Of a DNA stretch of 64,000 nt, positions 54,417 through 64,000 are shown piece by piece. Position 1 is the stretch's first letter, and each line of letters begins with the position of its first letter. This stretch comes from Rhizomys pruinosus (lineage: Eukaryota; Chordata; Mammalia; Rodentia; Spalacidae). Location: positions 1,615,681 to 1,679,680 of the forward strand of contig VZQC01006583.1 in the NCBI GenBank assembly GCA_009823505.1, read 5' to 3'. The translations under genes were made by a program, and so were the position numbers. Below the pieces are notes generated by a model. That model was not told the origin of the DNA. It made no database searches and saw only the letters and a list, made by a program, of their open reading frames with translations.

Positions 54417-55809
54417 TTTTTAAGTCACTGGCCTGTCAATCTTCCTGAGAATGTACAATTTCCACTGTGGTTCCTTATTTGAAAATAATAAAACTGATGA
54501 CTTGACGTTAAGTATTTATCTGAGTAGAAGAGCTTATTCTTTAATCCCATTCCCCTAAAAGTTATCCTTTCCAGTGCTGGGTTAATAACATGTTGCCTTG
54601 TATCTAGGCCAAGGTCAATTTAGAACGAGTTATTTGTTGGAATGAGAGTTTCAGGACTATCCGTGACTTGTGCAGCATAGCCATGAGCCATTTTCCTTGC
54701 CAGCCCGTTGCCTGTAGCCAGTGGCATCTTGCCTGCTGAGTTACTCAGGACTCCTTTGCATGAAAATGACGAGATCTAACTCAAAATTATGGAAACCCCA
54801 GGAGTGGCAAGGAATGTGACTCCCCCAAAGCTGCAGTGTAGGTGGACTCAGGACTGATTGAGGATGCAGGGCACTGTCTTCCCTCCACCCTTTCTTGGTG
54901 TTGGCTTTATTTCCAGGCAAGATTCCTTCATAGTAAAAATCATTTCTCTCATGCAGTGCCCTGGGAATGAAAGTAACTTTTCTCAGTCAAGAGTCTCAAA
55001 ATGTTTGCTGATTAGCCTGATTAGGTTTGACCCAGAACAAGCTGATAACATAAGAGACTTGGTGTTCTGCTTGACCAAGCCATGCCTCACCTGCTCGGTA
55101 TAGGTCCTGGGTCTCCAACTGGAGTTCCTGGGTGCAGTCAGTTCTCACTGAATCCCACAGACAGCGAGGGGAAGATGATTTTTCAGAGGATAATAAGGAG
55201 TTATTGACAGCTGAGGGTCTGTGGCTGTGATGTCTACCACACTGAGGATTAAATAGAAGAAAATGATCTTTGTTGATGTGGATACAGGAATCAACAGATG
55301 AAGCAGCTCAGGAATGGTTAAAAGTTGTGTGTACCTGGCTGGTTAGAGAAGAGGGTCTGGGAGCTCACCATGGGAAGAAGAAATGGGGAATGAGACACTG
55401 GAGCAGAAGCATGGTGGGCGGAGAAGAGAAATGATATAAAACCTGAGAATGTCCTGGACAGGGGACTTGAGGAGGTTCTGATTTTGGTCTCCTTTCAGTA
55501 AAATTCAGCTGAAGAGAGGATTCATGCCTCTCTCTTGCCCGAAGTTTTTTTGATGGGGTAGGGAAAACTCCTCCAGGGCTGACTCCTAAATGCCTTTGGC
55601 TTAAAAACCCTTCATACTGCACTGGAGCTCTATGCACATCTCACAGCAGGCAGGGGCAAGTCTGTGCCCCTCTGGCTTGAAGCCATCCCTTCCTCATTTT
55701 CCCAGGACAAAGAGTTCTACTTCCTCAAGTATTTTTCAAAGCCAAGGTCTGAATTGCTCCTTAACCTGGGTGTTCTCTGAACACTTCCTGCAAAAGACTA
55801 TAAAAAATG
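54417..55809. other. No gene or recognised repeat
   Basis: About 1.4 kb without a recognised exon, RNA or repeat. Frames of 60-90 codons only. Confidence 0.35.
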
Positions 55810-55980
55810 GCTCATTTCTTTAATCCCAAACTCAGGAGCAGAGGCAAGCAGGATCTTTGTGAGTTCAAGGACAGCCTAGTCTAAGATGAGTTCCAGAAGC
55901 TGGGCTACAGAAGACCCTGTCTCAAAAAGACCAAAAAAAAAAAAAAAAAAAAAAAAAAAAGAAAAGAAAGAAAAAAGAAA
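55810..55980 (+). mobile_element. B1 SINE with long A tail
   Basis: tcatttctttaatcccaaac, gaggcaagcaggatctttgt gagttcaagg, gaccctgtctcaaaaagacc, then an A-rich tail to 55980. Confidence 0.88.
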
Positions 55981-56274
55981 AATGGATGTCTATGTCCTCT
56001 AGACAGTAAGACTCTTGAGAGACTCCTGAGTAGGAATTTATCTGGGTATGTTTGTGAGGCAGAGAGACAAAATGGAGAGGTGACTACCTCCTTCAGAGTT
56101 TAGAAGAAATTAGTGGCTATGAAGAGTTGGGAGACAGAGTTTGCACGGGAGGAACTTTACATTCACCCTTGTTATTCGTCAGTGTCAAAAACAACGGGTG
56201 CTAGAGAAACCATAATTTTTAGAATTAAAATTAAGTCTTACATTTACTATGTCAGATGGTCTGTGAAATTTACC
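55981..56274. other. No gene recognised
   Basis: No supported feature. Confidence 0.3.
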
Positions 56275-56450
56275 TTTCAGCTCATTTCATCCTCACAGGA
56301 ACCCTGAGAGTCAGGGTAACATTATTATCCCATTATCCATAAACGGAATCTGAGTCAAGACAGGTTTAAATATTTGTCAAACATCATTGAAGTTTTAAGT
56401 GCTAGAGTCAGAAATAGAAGCCATGTGGCCTCTGCTTTTGAAGTCAACTC
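56275..56450 (+). mobile_element. MIR SINE
   Basis: tcatttcatcctcacaggaa ccctgagagtcagggtaaca ttattatccc, aacggaatctgagtcaagac, agtgctagagtcagaaatag aagcc follow the MIR consensus in order. Confidence 0.7.
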
Positions 56451-56639
56451 ATTAGTGTTAGAAGGTGAAAAAGGCGAAAAGACAGCCATGTCCAACATGT
56501 AAGGGAGGCCCACACTGATCTCCACAGTGTTATTCTGTTGATTATACTAACCTAGGGACCATGTATACTGAACAAGTTAGTCGCCTCTATGAGAGAAAGA
56601 CTGGCAATTCAGCTGATGACCTAAGAACACATTTACCCT
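56451..56639. other. No gene recognised
   Basis: Possibly the outer part of the following LTR. No landmark. Confidence 0.3.
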
Positions 56640-57352
56640 ACTTGATCCACACTGCTTAAACGCCAATATAATATGTAGGACCAGGCACTCTGTCTAAGTA
56701 GACAGAAGAGACCAAGATTGGCCTCTGAGTAACAAAGAGAATGGGATGAAGGGCACGAGTTAAAAACCTGTTTGCTGACATACCAAAGCTCCATCCTAGA
56801 CAAAGGGAGAACTTCCCTACATAAAAGTTCTGCAGGAAGACTGTGTAAGGATCAGGTATCTTTAGATAACTGTTCAGGACCAGATAAGCATGTTCCCACA
56901 GCTGCAGGAAGGACTTGTAGGGAATCAGGATAGACATGTTTTTTGAATAACTGTTGCAGGTATGTCAATGCAAAGGCCAGATAACTCCAACAATCCACAG
57001 GAAATATATAGTTTTTGACAACCCAACAATCCAGGAAATATACCATGAATCCAGTCCTCCTTCACCCCCTGCCCTCAGAGACTCTTAAAAGCCCGCCAAC
57101 CCACAGCCAACCCCCAAGCGCGTTTTTGCTGAGTTTATACAAGACCCACCAATCCTGTAACGACAAGGCTTGGAAACCCCCCTGTTGTGATCTTTCCCTT
57201 TAAAATGAGGCCTGTATGGAGCCTCAGGGCTCTTCCCAGTCCTGCTGTGCCAGGTATGGGACCAGCCCTGGCTTAAGCCAGGTGATAAAATGATTCTCTG
57301 TCTTTGCATCAGTGTCTATCTCCTGGTGGTCTTGAGGGTCTTGGATTCAGGG
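56640..57352 (+). mobile_element. Possible ERV class I-type LTR
   Basis: Shows LTR-like order: a U3-like region with short direct repeats (caacaatccacaggaaatat and caacaatccaggaaatatac at about 56988 and 57022), a cttaaaagcccgcc TATA-like site, a ccctttaaaatgaggcc segment, and 'ggtgataaaatgattctctg' then 'gtcttgagggtcttgg' near the end. Boundaries are not defined. Confidence 0.4.
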
Positions 57353-57354
57353 CC

Positions 57355-57698
57355 AGCGACACAATCATTGCTTCTCCTTGCTTAGATAAAACTGACCAAA
57401 ACCAGCTTAGGGGGGAAATGGTTTTTCGCGCACTGTACAGTTTCATGAGAGCAAGTAGGCGAGTGAGCTGAAGCACAGACCATGGGAGGAACCACTGCTT
57501 ACTGGCTGCTCCCTTGGCCAATGCACCAGCCTGATTTATGCCACACAACCTGCCAGGTGGAACCACCACAGTGGGCTAGGCCCTCCTATTTCCCTCAGTT
57601 ATCCAGGAAATGCCCCCCTACATCCCACAGGATGAAATTCCCCTATTGAGATTCCTTCACCCACCCGTTGAAGCTGACAAGAAGCTAGCTATCCAGCA
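57355..57698 (-). mobile_element. MT2/ERVL-like LTR (3' LTR)
   Basis: gcttagataaaactgaccaa, cagcttaggggggaaatggt, ccacagtgggctaggccctc and a right end ctatccagcaca, all shared with the LTR at 16485-16854. Confidence 0.75.
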
Positions 57699-58120
57699 CA
57701 GCTGACCTCCTTATTCACTCGACACACAAGACATATTCACTATTGAACCCCAACTTTTCCATTTCTTGTCCCAAGATACAATGTTAAATTAATATCACAG
57801 TATAAAACAGTGCAATTAAAAAGTCGCACAGTCTTTAAAAATTCAAACAGTTTAAAACCTCAACGTGTCTTTAAAATAATCCAAAATCTCTCAACCGTGG
57901 GTTCTGATAAATCCAAAATAAGTTATATACTAAGTTATTTCAAGGGAAGAACTGGACACACTATAAGTAACCAAAGTCTAGAAATGTTGCTCAGTGTTGG
58001 ACAACTGGGATTCACTTGTGATCCAAAGGGTCTGGAAGATCCACTTCTCCGGCTCTGTGTCCACAGCACACAGTTAATAAGCACGTCTTGAGGAAATGGG
58101 AAATCCCAATGGACCACAGA
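57699..58120 (-). mobile_element. Internal sequence of the same ERVL-type family, truncated
   Basis: Aligns with 16855-17210 (ttcactcgacacacaa, gacaca..atattcactatt, cccaagatacaatgttaa, atctctcaaccgtgggttct, ggattcacttgtgatc). The PPT is degraded and the 5' LTR is absent. Confidence 0.7.
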
Positions 58121-58702
58121 ATCTTTCCAATAAAAAGGAGATTGATAAGGTGCTACTACTTCACTAAGTTTTTATGAATTTCCAAATACTACTTTCTATT
58201 TAGACTCTTTCCATACTTTATTATGATTTAAAAATTGCACACTAATAAGGTACTTTATCACAGATGGTACAGAAACACTGGCAGTGAAGTGCAAAATGCT
58301 ATTGAAATAGTTACTTGAGACATTTGATAACATTTCTAGAAATAATATGAAATTGAGTGAAACACAAATTTATAAAGCACTGCTTCTCAAACAGCTCAAG
58401 CAAAAATGAGACCTGGGATATTTTATTAGATGATTCAAATATGGCTCCAGGCACTGCTATAGAACAGATTTACAAGATGTTTTCATAGAGAATTAATTTG
58501 TTATTGAAATGTCTGACTATGAAAACATTTCTAGTTGAGATCTGCACTATCTATTTATCTTATTTGAATTTTTTTTTGATTTTCATTCAGTATAATTTGG
58601 TGGTATTCCCCTCCCCTCCCCCAACCGCCCTTTATATTGCCCCTCCAATTTAGTATATAGGCCCATAGAGTCTAATTTGTTTCCCAAATGTTCTTGTGTG
58701 GT
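58121..58702. other. No gene recognised; C-rich LINE-like 3' end possible
   Basis: AT-rich until about 58565, then a T run followed by cattcagtataatttgg and a C-rich stretch (58610-58632), which on the minus strand would be a G-rich tract before a poly-A, as in L1 3' ends. No further support. Confidence 0.35.
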
Positions 58703-59171
58703 TGTAAGAGAGGCCACACTGACTCCATTTTGAGTGTAGCCACCATTTTAAGCAATTACTGGAACCTGCTCAATTCAGGAAAAAGGTCAATTGCTCAAGT
58801 CAGTTGCTTGAGGCCTCAAAAAAAGCTAATAAAATTTTAACTTGTCTAAAGATAACTGTTGATTATGTGACAGCAGGTGGACTGACTCAAATTTCCTCCT
58901 TCCAGTCCACTAAATATGTCTAAAGACAACTTTTGGTATGTGGGGGCAGGTGGGCTGACCTAACCATGAGCTGTAACTGCTATTATCCATTAAGGCTAGA
59001 AGTTACCTAAACCCCAACAAAATTCCCCTAGACTGTATAAAAGGCCTGGACCAATTTTGGAGTTGGAGCCTTTTCCCTCCCACCCCAGCATGCTGGTTTA
59101 CTTTTTCCCAAAATAAAGTTTTGGTTTTCCATCCTTCGGTGTTGTCTGGTGTGAGATCTCAACCCTAACCA
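58703..59171 (+). mobile_element. ERV LTR, class I-like
   Basis: Starts TGTAAGAGAGGCC. TATA box TGTATAAAAGG at 59034-59044, polyadenylation signal AATAAA at about 59111-59117 and an end near ...CCCTAACCA. The U3 holds two diverged copies of tgtctaaaga.aact.tt.g..tatgtg..ggcaggtgg.ctgac, about 76 bp apart (58842 and 58918), like the enhancer repeats of gammaretroviral LTRs. No target-site duplication checked. Confidence 0.6.
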
Positions 59172-59894
59172 GTGTGTGGGTCCATCTGCTGGGCCACTTA
59201 ACCTACCAAGAGTCCCATCCGAAACAGACTGTCTCTGCCCTCCAGCAGCCATCTGTTGACACAGTTCCCTTAGTTGGGTTGGCGTTCTTACCACTTCCTC
59301 GTGTCTATGCTGGGATTTTTTTGGGAGAACTTGTATGAGATGAGACGTGTCATTGTGACACCATTGCTGTGAATCTTTATGAGTAATTTCCCAGGCAATA
59401 TGGAAACTCTGCTTCCTTGTGGTCTTCCAGCACATTTATCTTTCACAGTCTTTCCTCCCTGTCTTCTGCGATGATCATGAACCTTTGGGGGCATAAGTTT
59501 GATTTAGCTTCTCATTCGGGGATAAGGATTCTGTAGCCCCTTCTTCTCTGCACATTGGCTGGTTTTGGGTTTCATGTTAATCGCCATCTGTTGCATAAAG
59601 AAACTCCTCCAGTTGACAGGTGTGAGATGCTTTAATCCATGGGTGTTACAAGTCCCCAGGAGTTAGTTTAATGAGATACTGTTCAGTAAAACACTAGTAT
59701 GTCTATTTATACATGTAGGTAATGTTTATCAAGTGCCTACCATATTGTCTACCAGAACAGGATTACATTTATAACATGGAAACACTAATTTTTCAATGTT
59801 GTCTTACTGTGGTTTGTGTTATTATTCCATTTTTTTGATGAGAAGCCAAACGTTGTGGCTTGTGGAAGATCTCATAGCTAAAGAGTGGCAAACT

Positions 59895-59940
59895 GTTCAG
59901 ACGGGTCAACCTTTCAGTTGGTAGGTTGACCCGTCTGAAC
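59895..59940. repeat. Perfect 18-bp-stem hairpin at the LINE 5' junction
   Basis: GTTCAGACGGGTCAACCT (59895-59912), 10-base loop, AGGTTGACCCGTCTGAAC (59923-59940). The first base belongs to the target-site duplication. The same hairpin appears in the right arm at 63244-63289 or within a few bases of that. Confidence 0.95.
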
Positions 59941-61422
59941 ATTGAAAGGAAGAAAAAGCCTCAGATTGCCATAAACATTGAACCCCTTGTGGATCCTACA
60001 TGTAACAAATTTATAATTAGCCTAATGAAACTACCTTCTAGGTGCCACAAAGGTTTTGTATGAGAGACTTCTTGCCTCCCCCGCACATAGAAAAGGAGAA
60101 ATATGACAATGATGAGGTCGTTTTCCAACTATAAACTGAGACAACTATTATAGGTAATCTCTTATAAAACCGGTAAAAATGCCTTCTTTAATTGACTAAT
60201 AGACATAAGAACTGTGAAAAGGATTATACTCTGTCAGAACCAAATATAAATACTAAAGTCCTTGGGCTATGCACTTAGGCAAAGTATATTAATGCAGAGG
60301 CTCTGACATCAGCAATGGATTTGTTCTACCAGGGGGGATGTTGGCCAGGGGATCCAAGGCCCCACAAAAGGTAAGGGCTCCTTGCCCTCTAAGTGGGATA
60401 CCTCAGGAGGAGAGGAGATAAGACCCTGCTGCCGAAGACCTGACGTTAACATGGAGGAGTGTACTGAGACCGACATGCAAACTGTACAGATGGCCTCTGG
60501 AAACACCAGAGATGTGTTACCAAAGGCCACTAAACCAATAAAGCAAATACGGGTCTCCTGAGTCAAGCAAGACTCCACGCCAGCACCAGCTTCCTAATCT
60601 GCGTAAAATACTGTGCAGCAGAGGCAGCCATGTGCCTGTATATACCAAATCTAATTGGCATTGGCTCTCTCCTTGGAGAATAAACCACATGGCTGAGCCA
60701 CAAGCTTACATCCTTCTACGGTTAGGAGATGTATTAAGCCACAGTAAGACCCTGTCATATTTAACAGGGGAAAAAATGTAATTCATGGACTAACATATCA
60801 TCCAAACATATGTGTCTATGCCAAAGTAAACCTACCATAACTATTAGTGCTGTTTAAATACCTATATATCTAATTGCTTGTGCTTCATTAGTAGGATCAA
60901 AAAAGTTATTCCTGGACAAACTGTCAGCCCTATGAAAGGAAACAGCCAGAATTGACCAGAGTCCAAGACAACAGCTCCAGAGAGAGTGGACTGTTTTGCT
61001 CTCATCACCTGTGTCCCTTTTCTAAGCCTAGGGAACAATCTGCGGAAGAGGGGGTGTGGTAGAATGTAAGGCTGCGATTGGGGTGAAGGGTGAAACTACA
61101 GCAATGTAGTCTGGACACTCATTTGATCAACTTGATTGACAAAAACCCATCACCCCCCCACGATGTGGGGCTGTGGGGTTTGGGCACAACAGCCTGCAAA
61201 TTGGTTTACATGAAAGTGCTTGTACTCATGGATTATCACTTATAGCTAAAAAATGAAAAAAAAAAAAAACTGAGAGAAAGATTGCAGGACAGTTATGGCA
61301 AAGTGCCTGATCTGTGATGGGGTGGGATGGGGGGGAGAGGGAAGGGAAATATGCCTGACTGAATTGGAAAATGATGTATGAAATTGCACAAAGCATCAAT
61401 AAAAAAAAATTTAGAAAAAAAA
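59896..61422 (+). mobile_element. LINE (L1-like) 3'-end insertion
   Basis: 1527-bp insertion flanked by the exact 15-bp duplication aagagtggcaaactg (59881-59895 and 61423-61437). It ends in caaagcatcaataaaaaaaa and a poly-A, preceded by a G-rich tract (61318-61345) of the kind found in L1 3' UTRs. 5'-truncated, no coding capacity. The 5' junction carries a hairpin (next entry). Relatives: 18585-29781 (old, minus), 39240-39420 (short) and the right arm. Confidence 0.75.
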
Positions 61423-61500
61423 AAGAGTGGCAAACTGGACCTGAACACATGGTGTGACCCCCAGGTTTGATTATCGACAGTGGCATTTTCCCCTTCTAGG

Positions 61501-61687
61501 TAATAAGAAACCTTAATTCCGTGCAGAGTTTAATTGTTCTGTCATATTCACGACCCAATTCACGGATTGGGAGCACTGGAGCATGGCACCTGTGCAGGGC
61601 CCTCCTTCCTCCCACCAGGGCAGGAGTGTGCTGTCGATGCTGCAAGTTCAAGGGGAAGAGTGAAAAGATAGAAAACCGGCTGAGAGG
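61501..61687 (+). repeat. Spacer of the inverted repeat, copy of 53444-53630
   Basis: Starts taataagaaaccttaattcc and ends gatagaaaaccggctgagag. Nearly the same as 53444-53630, which lies about 8 kb upstream in the same orientation. Confidence 0.9.
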
Positions 61688-64000
61688 GGGAGCAAATGCC
61701 AACTGTCCGTATAATCAAAACCTGGGGGTACACACCAATGTGCGTTCAGGTCCAGTTTGCACTCTTTTTTTTTTTTTTTTTTTTTTTAATTTTTTTTTTT
61801 TTTATGCTTTTGCATTTATTTCAGTTCAGGCATATTTCCTCCCCTTCCCCCCCACTCACCCATCCAGACAGGCATTCAGCTACTAACTGTCCTACATCTT
61901 TCTCTCAGTTTTGTTTTTTTTTCATTTTTAGGCTATAAGTGAAAAATCCATGAGTACAAGCACCTTCATGTAAAACCAATTTGCAGGCTGTTGTGCCCAA
62001 ACCCCCACAGCCCCATGCAGTGGGGGGATTGGGTTGTTTGTCAATCAAGTTGATCAAATGATGTGCCAGACTACATTGCTGAGAGTTTCACCATTCACCC
62101 CAATCGCAGCCCTTACATCTACCGATGCCCTCTTCCGCAAGATTGTTCCCTAGGCTTAGAAAAGGGACACAAGTGGATGAGAAGCCAAACAGTCCACTCT
62201 CTCTGGAGCTGTTGTCTTGGACTTGGTCAAATTCTGGCTGTTTCCTTTCATGGGCTGACAGTTTGTCCAGGATAACCTTTCGATCCTACTAATGAAGCAC
62301 AAGCAATTAGAATATATAGGTATTTAAACAAGCACTAATAGTTATGGTAGGTAGTACTTTGGATAGACACATGTTTTGGATGATATGTTAGATCCATGAT
62401 TACATTTTTTCCCCTGTTAAATATGACAGGGTCTTACTGTGGCTTATAACATCTCCTAACCTGTAGAGGATGTAAGCTTGTGGCATCAGCCTTGGGTTTT
62501 CTCCAAGGAGAGAGCCAATAGCCATTAGATTTGGGATATACAGGCACATGCTGCCTCTGCCTGCACAGTTTTCCAGGCAGGAGTTAGGCTGGTGCTGGCG
62601 TGGGAGTCATTGCTTGACTCAGGAGACCGTATTTGCTTTATTGGTTTAGTGGCTTTGGTAACAATCTCTGGTGTTCCAGAGGCCATCTGTACAGTTGCAG
62701 TGCGGTCTCATACATCCTCATGTTTGAACAGGTCTTCGCGAGCAGGGTCTTATTTCCTCTCCTCCTGCAGGTATCCCAACTTAAGGAGGCAAGGAGCCCT
62801 TACCTTTTGTGGGGCCTTGGATCCCCTGGCCAACATCCCCCTGGTAGAACAATCCATTGCTGATGTCAGAGCTCCTGCATTAATATACTTTGCCTAAGTG
62901 CATAGCCCAAGGACTTTAGTATTATATTTGGTTCTGAACAGAGTATAATCCTTTTCACAGTTCTTATGTCTATTAGTCAATTAAAGAAGGCATTTTTACC
63001 GGTTTTATAAGAGATTACCTCTATAATAGTTGTCTCCAGTTTACAGTTGGAGAACGACCTCATCATTGTCATATTTCTCCTTGTTCTATGCGGGGGGAGG
63101 CAAGAAAGTCTCTCATATCAAAACCTTTGTGGCACCTAGAAGGTAAGTTTCATTAGGACTCATTATAAATAGTTGTTACATGTAGGATCCACAGAGGGGT
63201 TCAATATTTATGGCAATCTGAGGCTTTTCTTCCTTTCAATGTTCAGACGGGTCAACCTACCAACTGAAAGGTTGACCCGTCTGAACAGTTTGCCACTCTT
63301 TAGCTATGAGATCTTCCACAAGCCACAACGTTTGGCTTCTCATCAAAAAAATGGGAATAATAACACAAACCACAGTAAGACAACATTGAAAAATTAGTGT
63401 TTCCATGTTATAAATGTAATCCTGTTCTGGTAGACAATATGGTAGGCACTTGATAAACATTACCTACATGTATAAATAGACATACTAGTGTTTTACTGAA
63501 CAGTATCTCATTAAACTAACTCCTGGGGACTTGTAACACCCATGGATTAAAGCATCTCACACCTGTCAACTGGAGGAGTTTCTTTATGCAACAGATGGCG
63601 ATTAACACAGAAACCCAAAACCAGCCAATGTGCAGAGAAGAAGGGGCTACAGAATCCTTATCCCCGAATGAGAAGCTAAATCAAACTTATGCCCCCAAAG
63701 GTTCATGATCATCGCAGAAGACAGGGAGGAAAGACTGTGAAAGATAAATGTGCTGGAAGACCACAAGGAAGCAGAGTTTCCATATGCCTGGGAAATTACT
63801 CATAAGAATTCACAGCAATGGTGTCAGCATGCACACGTCTCATCTCATACAAGTTCATCCAAAAAAATCCCAGCATAGACACGAGGAAGTGGGTAAGAAG
63901 CTCCAACCCACCTAAGGGAACTGTGTCAACAGATGGCTGCTGGGAGGGGCAGAGACAGTCTGTTTCTTGGATGGGACTCTTAGTAGGGTAAGTAGGCCCC
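61688..64000 (-). repeat. Large inverted repeat, right arm (runs off the window)
   Basis: Inverted copy of the left arm including the LINE (about 61763-63240), hairpin and flanking DNA. Similarity is uneven: 63180-63780 is essentially identical to 59390-60000 inverted, whereas 61690-63100 and 63790-64000 show many single-base indels. A T run at 61765-61803 is the inverted poly-A. No independent gene. Confidence 0.93.

Larger units (their letters stand above)
59187..61500 (+). repeat. Large inverted repeat, left arm
   Basis: Reverse-complementary to 61688-64000 along its whole length, with the match still continuing at the window end. Contains, left to right, unidentified DNA, a LINE 3'-end insertion (59896-61422) and about 75 bp beyond it. 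Confidence 0.93.

Noticed and set aside
54069..54482. 137-codon plus-strand frame
   Set aside because: Translation of an inverted B2 followed by a CA repeat.
1..64000. Host protein-coding exons or a novel gene system
   Set aside because: No frame flanked by splice sites shows recognisable protein features; the coding traces are retroviral. Small exons cannot be excluded by eye.

Overview
This is a repeat-dense, apparently intergenic stretch of a muroid rodent genome. B1, B2, B3 and B4 SINEs, MaLR (MT/ORR1-type) and ERVL/MT2-type LTRs are found throughout. The long B2 variant suggests a cricetid (hamster, vole or deer-mouse group) rather than Mus; that is inference. I recognise no host protein-coding exon and no intact RNA gene. 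The only convincing protein-coding traces are decayed endogenous retrovirus (ERV) fragments. One 749-base N gap (29782-30530) and four isolated N bases show that this is a scaffolded draft assembly.

Layout. 1-640: probable 3' end of an ERV, with polypurine tract (PPT) and LTR, entering from outside the window. 641-15519: mostly undistinguished DNA carrying SINEs, several decayed MT2-like LTRs, an ancient L1 piece and GT repeats. 15520-35880: a nested block. A TG-rich minisatellite is split by a minus-strand ERVK-type provirus ('ERV-B', 15636-34495, TGTGTG on both sides). Inside it lie a B2 split by a compact ERVL-type element (16485-18388, GGTAC target-site duplication) and an old LINE fragment split by a second minus-strand ERVK-type provirus ('ERV-A', 19038-29172, with PBS, PPT and near-matching 6-bp target sites). 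ERV-A as assembled contains a 3560-bp block twice in tandem, joined at a single N and almost identical, which is most simply a false duplication. 35881-44190: SINEs, MaLR LTRs and MaLR internal sequence, and a 200-bp local duplication. 44191-46182: the 3' half of a minus-strand ERVL provirus with integrase and dUTPase remnants. 46183-58702: SINEs, MIR, a MER5-like DNA-transposon fossil, a 5' half of tRNA-Val, ancient L1, an LTR whose interior has expanded into a 12 x 30-bp minisatellite, and further LTRs. 59187-64000: a large inverted repeat, arms about 2.3 kb and spacer 187 bp, running off the window end. Its arms carry a young LINE 3'-end insertion with an exact 15-bp target-site duplication and an 18-bp-stem hairpin at its 5' junction.

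No set of genes works together here. The content of the window is the order of transposon insertions plus two large structures (tandem 3.56-kb copy, inverted 2.3-kb copy) that are either recent rearrangements or assembly artefacts. All repeat family names come from recognising sequence by eye, without a database search. Boundaries are good to a few bases where target-site duplications are quoted and to tens of bases elsewhere.
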